From Cellulophaga tyrosinoxydans (GTDB lineage Bacteria; Bacteroidota; Bacteroidia; Flavobacteriales; Flavobacteriaceae), in contig NZ_FWXO01000001.1 in assembly GCF_900176415.1 (NCBI RefSeq), positions 294,086-358,085 of the forward strand: a DNA stretch of 64,000 nt, given 5' to 3'. Positions 63,901 through 64,000 of the stretch are shown here, one piece after another. Under the pieces are notes generated by a model. It searched no databases, was not told the DNA's origin, and worked only from the letters and a program-made list of their open reading frames with translations. The first letter of the stretch is position 1; the number at the start of each line of letters is the position of its first letter. The position numbers and the translations under genes are program-made.

Positions 63901-64000
63901 TGCAGTACTAAAACCAACATATTTCAAGAAATCTCTTCTATTCGTTGATGAGGAAGCTAAATTTTCTTTATCTCCCAAAAATTCATCAACAGGAATATCT
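60964..64000 (-). CDS. actB: Alternative complex III subunit ActB, N-terminus cut by window edge
   Basis: At least 1011 residues visible; the frame stays open past 63978 (a TTG that is not the real start) to the right edge, reading ...DIPVDEFLGDKENL. It shows an internal twin-Arg signal (STNRRDFLKYVGFSTAA) typical of TAT-variant-translocated ActB. A molybdopterin-oxidoreductase-like domain lacking obvious Mo ligation follows, then a C-terminal ferredoxin part with four cysteine groups: CTGCGACVIAC, CQHCNHAPCETVC, CVGTRYCANNC and CSMCIQKTQ with CSAAC. It is the periplasm-facing Fe-S subunit that takes electrons from quinol. The start and ActA lie outside. Confidence 0.95.
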   Translation of the reverse strand, partial: DIPVDEFLGDKENLASSSTNRRDFLKYVGFSTAAATLAACEGPVVKSIPYVVQPESIIPGVANHYATTIANGFDFASVLVRTREGRPISIHNNTDAKINASANARVNASVLNLYDSTRLQGPTFNGESIEWSGLDAAVKKGLEAAKNSGKQIAVLTQTYASPSTARLVNEFKEVYGNVNHVVYDAISEDAALNAFQAKYGERALADYDFSKAEVIVSFGADFLGDWQGGGYDSGCSKGRVPQNGKMSKHFQFEANMSLTGANADKRVPLKPSQQKVALANLYAKLNNSSVGGELSDAVAKALESAVASIKKAGANAVVVTGLDDENAQAVVLAINEFLGSKAFDATAPKYTRQGNVKAVNALISEMKAGRVGAILMDGVNPMYSLPNAADFAEGLKNVGLSVSFSSNVNETSVVTQYVGAAPHYLESWGDVQMKKGNFALIQPAIKELFDTRQFQTSLLKWIGSDKTYYDYIKETWTANVLGSSDWNEALHDGFYAVSDAVVMESVPVVAAASVIETEEVVATTEIPLASALRSLASADTSGMELVLYSKTGMGDGQMANNPWLQEFPDPITRVSWDNYLTVSKADAEKLGFVNENVANGGLDGSYAKVTVNGVSVSNVPVIIQPGQAVGSIGLSFGYGKKEGLKSEMQTGVNAYPLYQDFSATQNVSIEKVAGNHEFACVQLHKTLMGRGDIIKETTLEIFNTKDAAEWNIQPMVSLDHQEVLATSVDLWDSFDRSIGHHFNLSIDLNACTGCGACVIACHAENNVPVVGKEEVRKSRDMHWLRIDRYYSSEDTFEQDNIKKDEFDGLTGDKGSLSGFGELEDPAVNPQVAFQPVMCQHCNHAPCETVCPVAATSHGRQGQNHMAYNRCVGTRYCANNCPYKVRRFNWFLYNNNDEFDYHMNNDLGKMVINPDVTVRSRGVMEKCSMCIQKTQKTILDAKRDGRVVKDGEFQTACSAACSSGAMVFGDVNDGDSKIAELKESSRMYHLLEHVGTKPNVFYHVKVRNTEEV

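Noticed and set aside
1-64000. CRISPR arrays, insertion sequences, integrases, phage genes, toxin-antitoxin or defence genes
   Set aside because: No regularly spaced repeats, transposase or integrase motifs, or composition break were seen; the window reads as core chromosome.

Overview
The window is AT-rich, densely coded DNA from a Bacteroidota chromosome, most likely a marine member of the Flavobacteriaceae. The main evidence is SprA (type IX secretion and gliding), two PorP/SprF-family proteins, a protein with a type B T9SS C-terminal sorting domain, alternative complex III, paired TonB proteins with a shared PIFPGC motif, and TTG/TAnnTTTG promoters with little Shine-Dalgarno signal. The genus cannot be fixed from the sequence. 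Nothing looks like a mobile element, prophage, CRISPR array, tRNA or rRNA. No gene-free stretch reaches 300 bases.

Layout. 1-5.5 kb (minus): a T9SS surface-protein set, made of a large secreted multidomain protein, a PorP/SprF partner and an OmpA/PD40 protein cut by the left edge. 5.6-10.1 kb (minus): fabD, a gamma carbonic anhydrase, a LytTR response regulator and a histidine kinase with a periplasmic TPR sensor. 10.3-14.9 kb: a VWA lipoprotein (+), an orphan PorP/SprF (-), an Nfu-type Fe-S scaffold (+), dodecin (+) and an MscS channel (+). 14.9-25.2 kb (minus): tsaB, then an eight-gene tripartite efflux operon with four MacB-type permeases, two HlyD-type adaptors, one ATPase and one TolC. 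It reads as an internally duplicated module. 25.3-30.5 kb (minus): cytochrome oxidase assembly and small subunits (a CxxC mini-protein, DUF420, SCO, a SCO-like protein without cysteines, subunit IV, two subunits III and heme o synthase). 30.7-33.2 kb: two TonB proteins, VanZ and GcvH. 33.2-43.3 kb: sprA, ruvA and maeB. 43.5-53.6 kb: an MFS transporter, queG, a NatAB-type ABC exporter, a P450 overlapping ruvB, an acyl-CoA dehydrogenase/oxidase and a DUF2807 protein. 53.7-64 kb (minus): alternative complex III subunits ActB-F followed by oxidase subunits II and I. ActB is cut by the right edge.

How it fits together. The two respiratory loci complement each other. ActB-F would oxidise quinol and pass electrons to the CoxB/CtaD oxidase, while the 25-30 kb locus supplies subunits III and IV, heme o and copper-insertion factors. 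SprA is the outer-membrane translocon that would export the T9SS cargo encoded at 2.6-5.5 kb.

The best leads are a helix-hairpin-helix domain fused to ActC, His-rich insertions in ActF and CtaD, the duplicated one-ATPase efflux operon, the tandem Nfu_N scaffold, the CxxC mini-protein, the cysteine-less SCO-like protein, and promoters packed into the preceding terminators. I found no wholly new multi-gene system. Most loci are recognisable flavobacterial core neighbourhoods.
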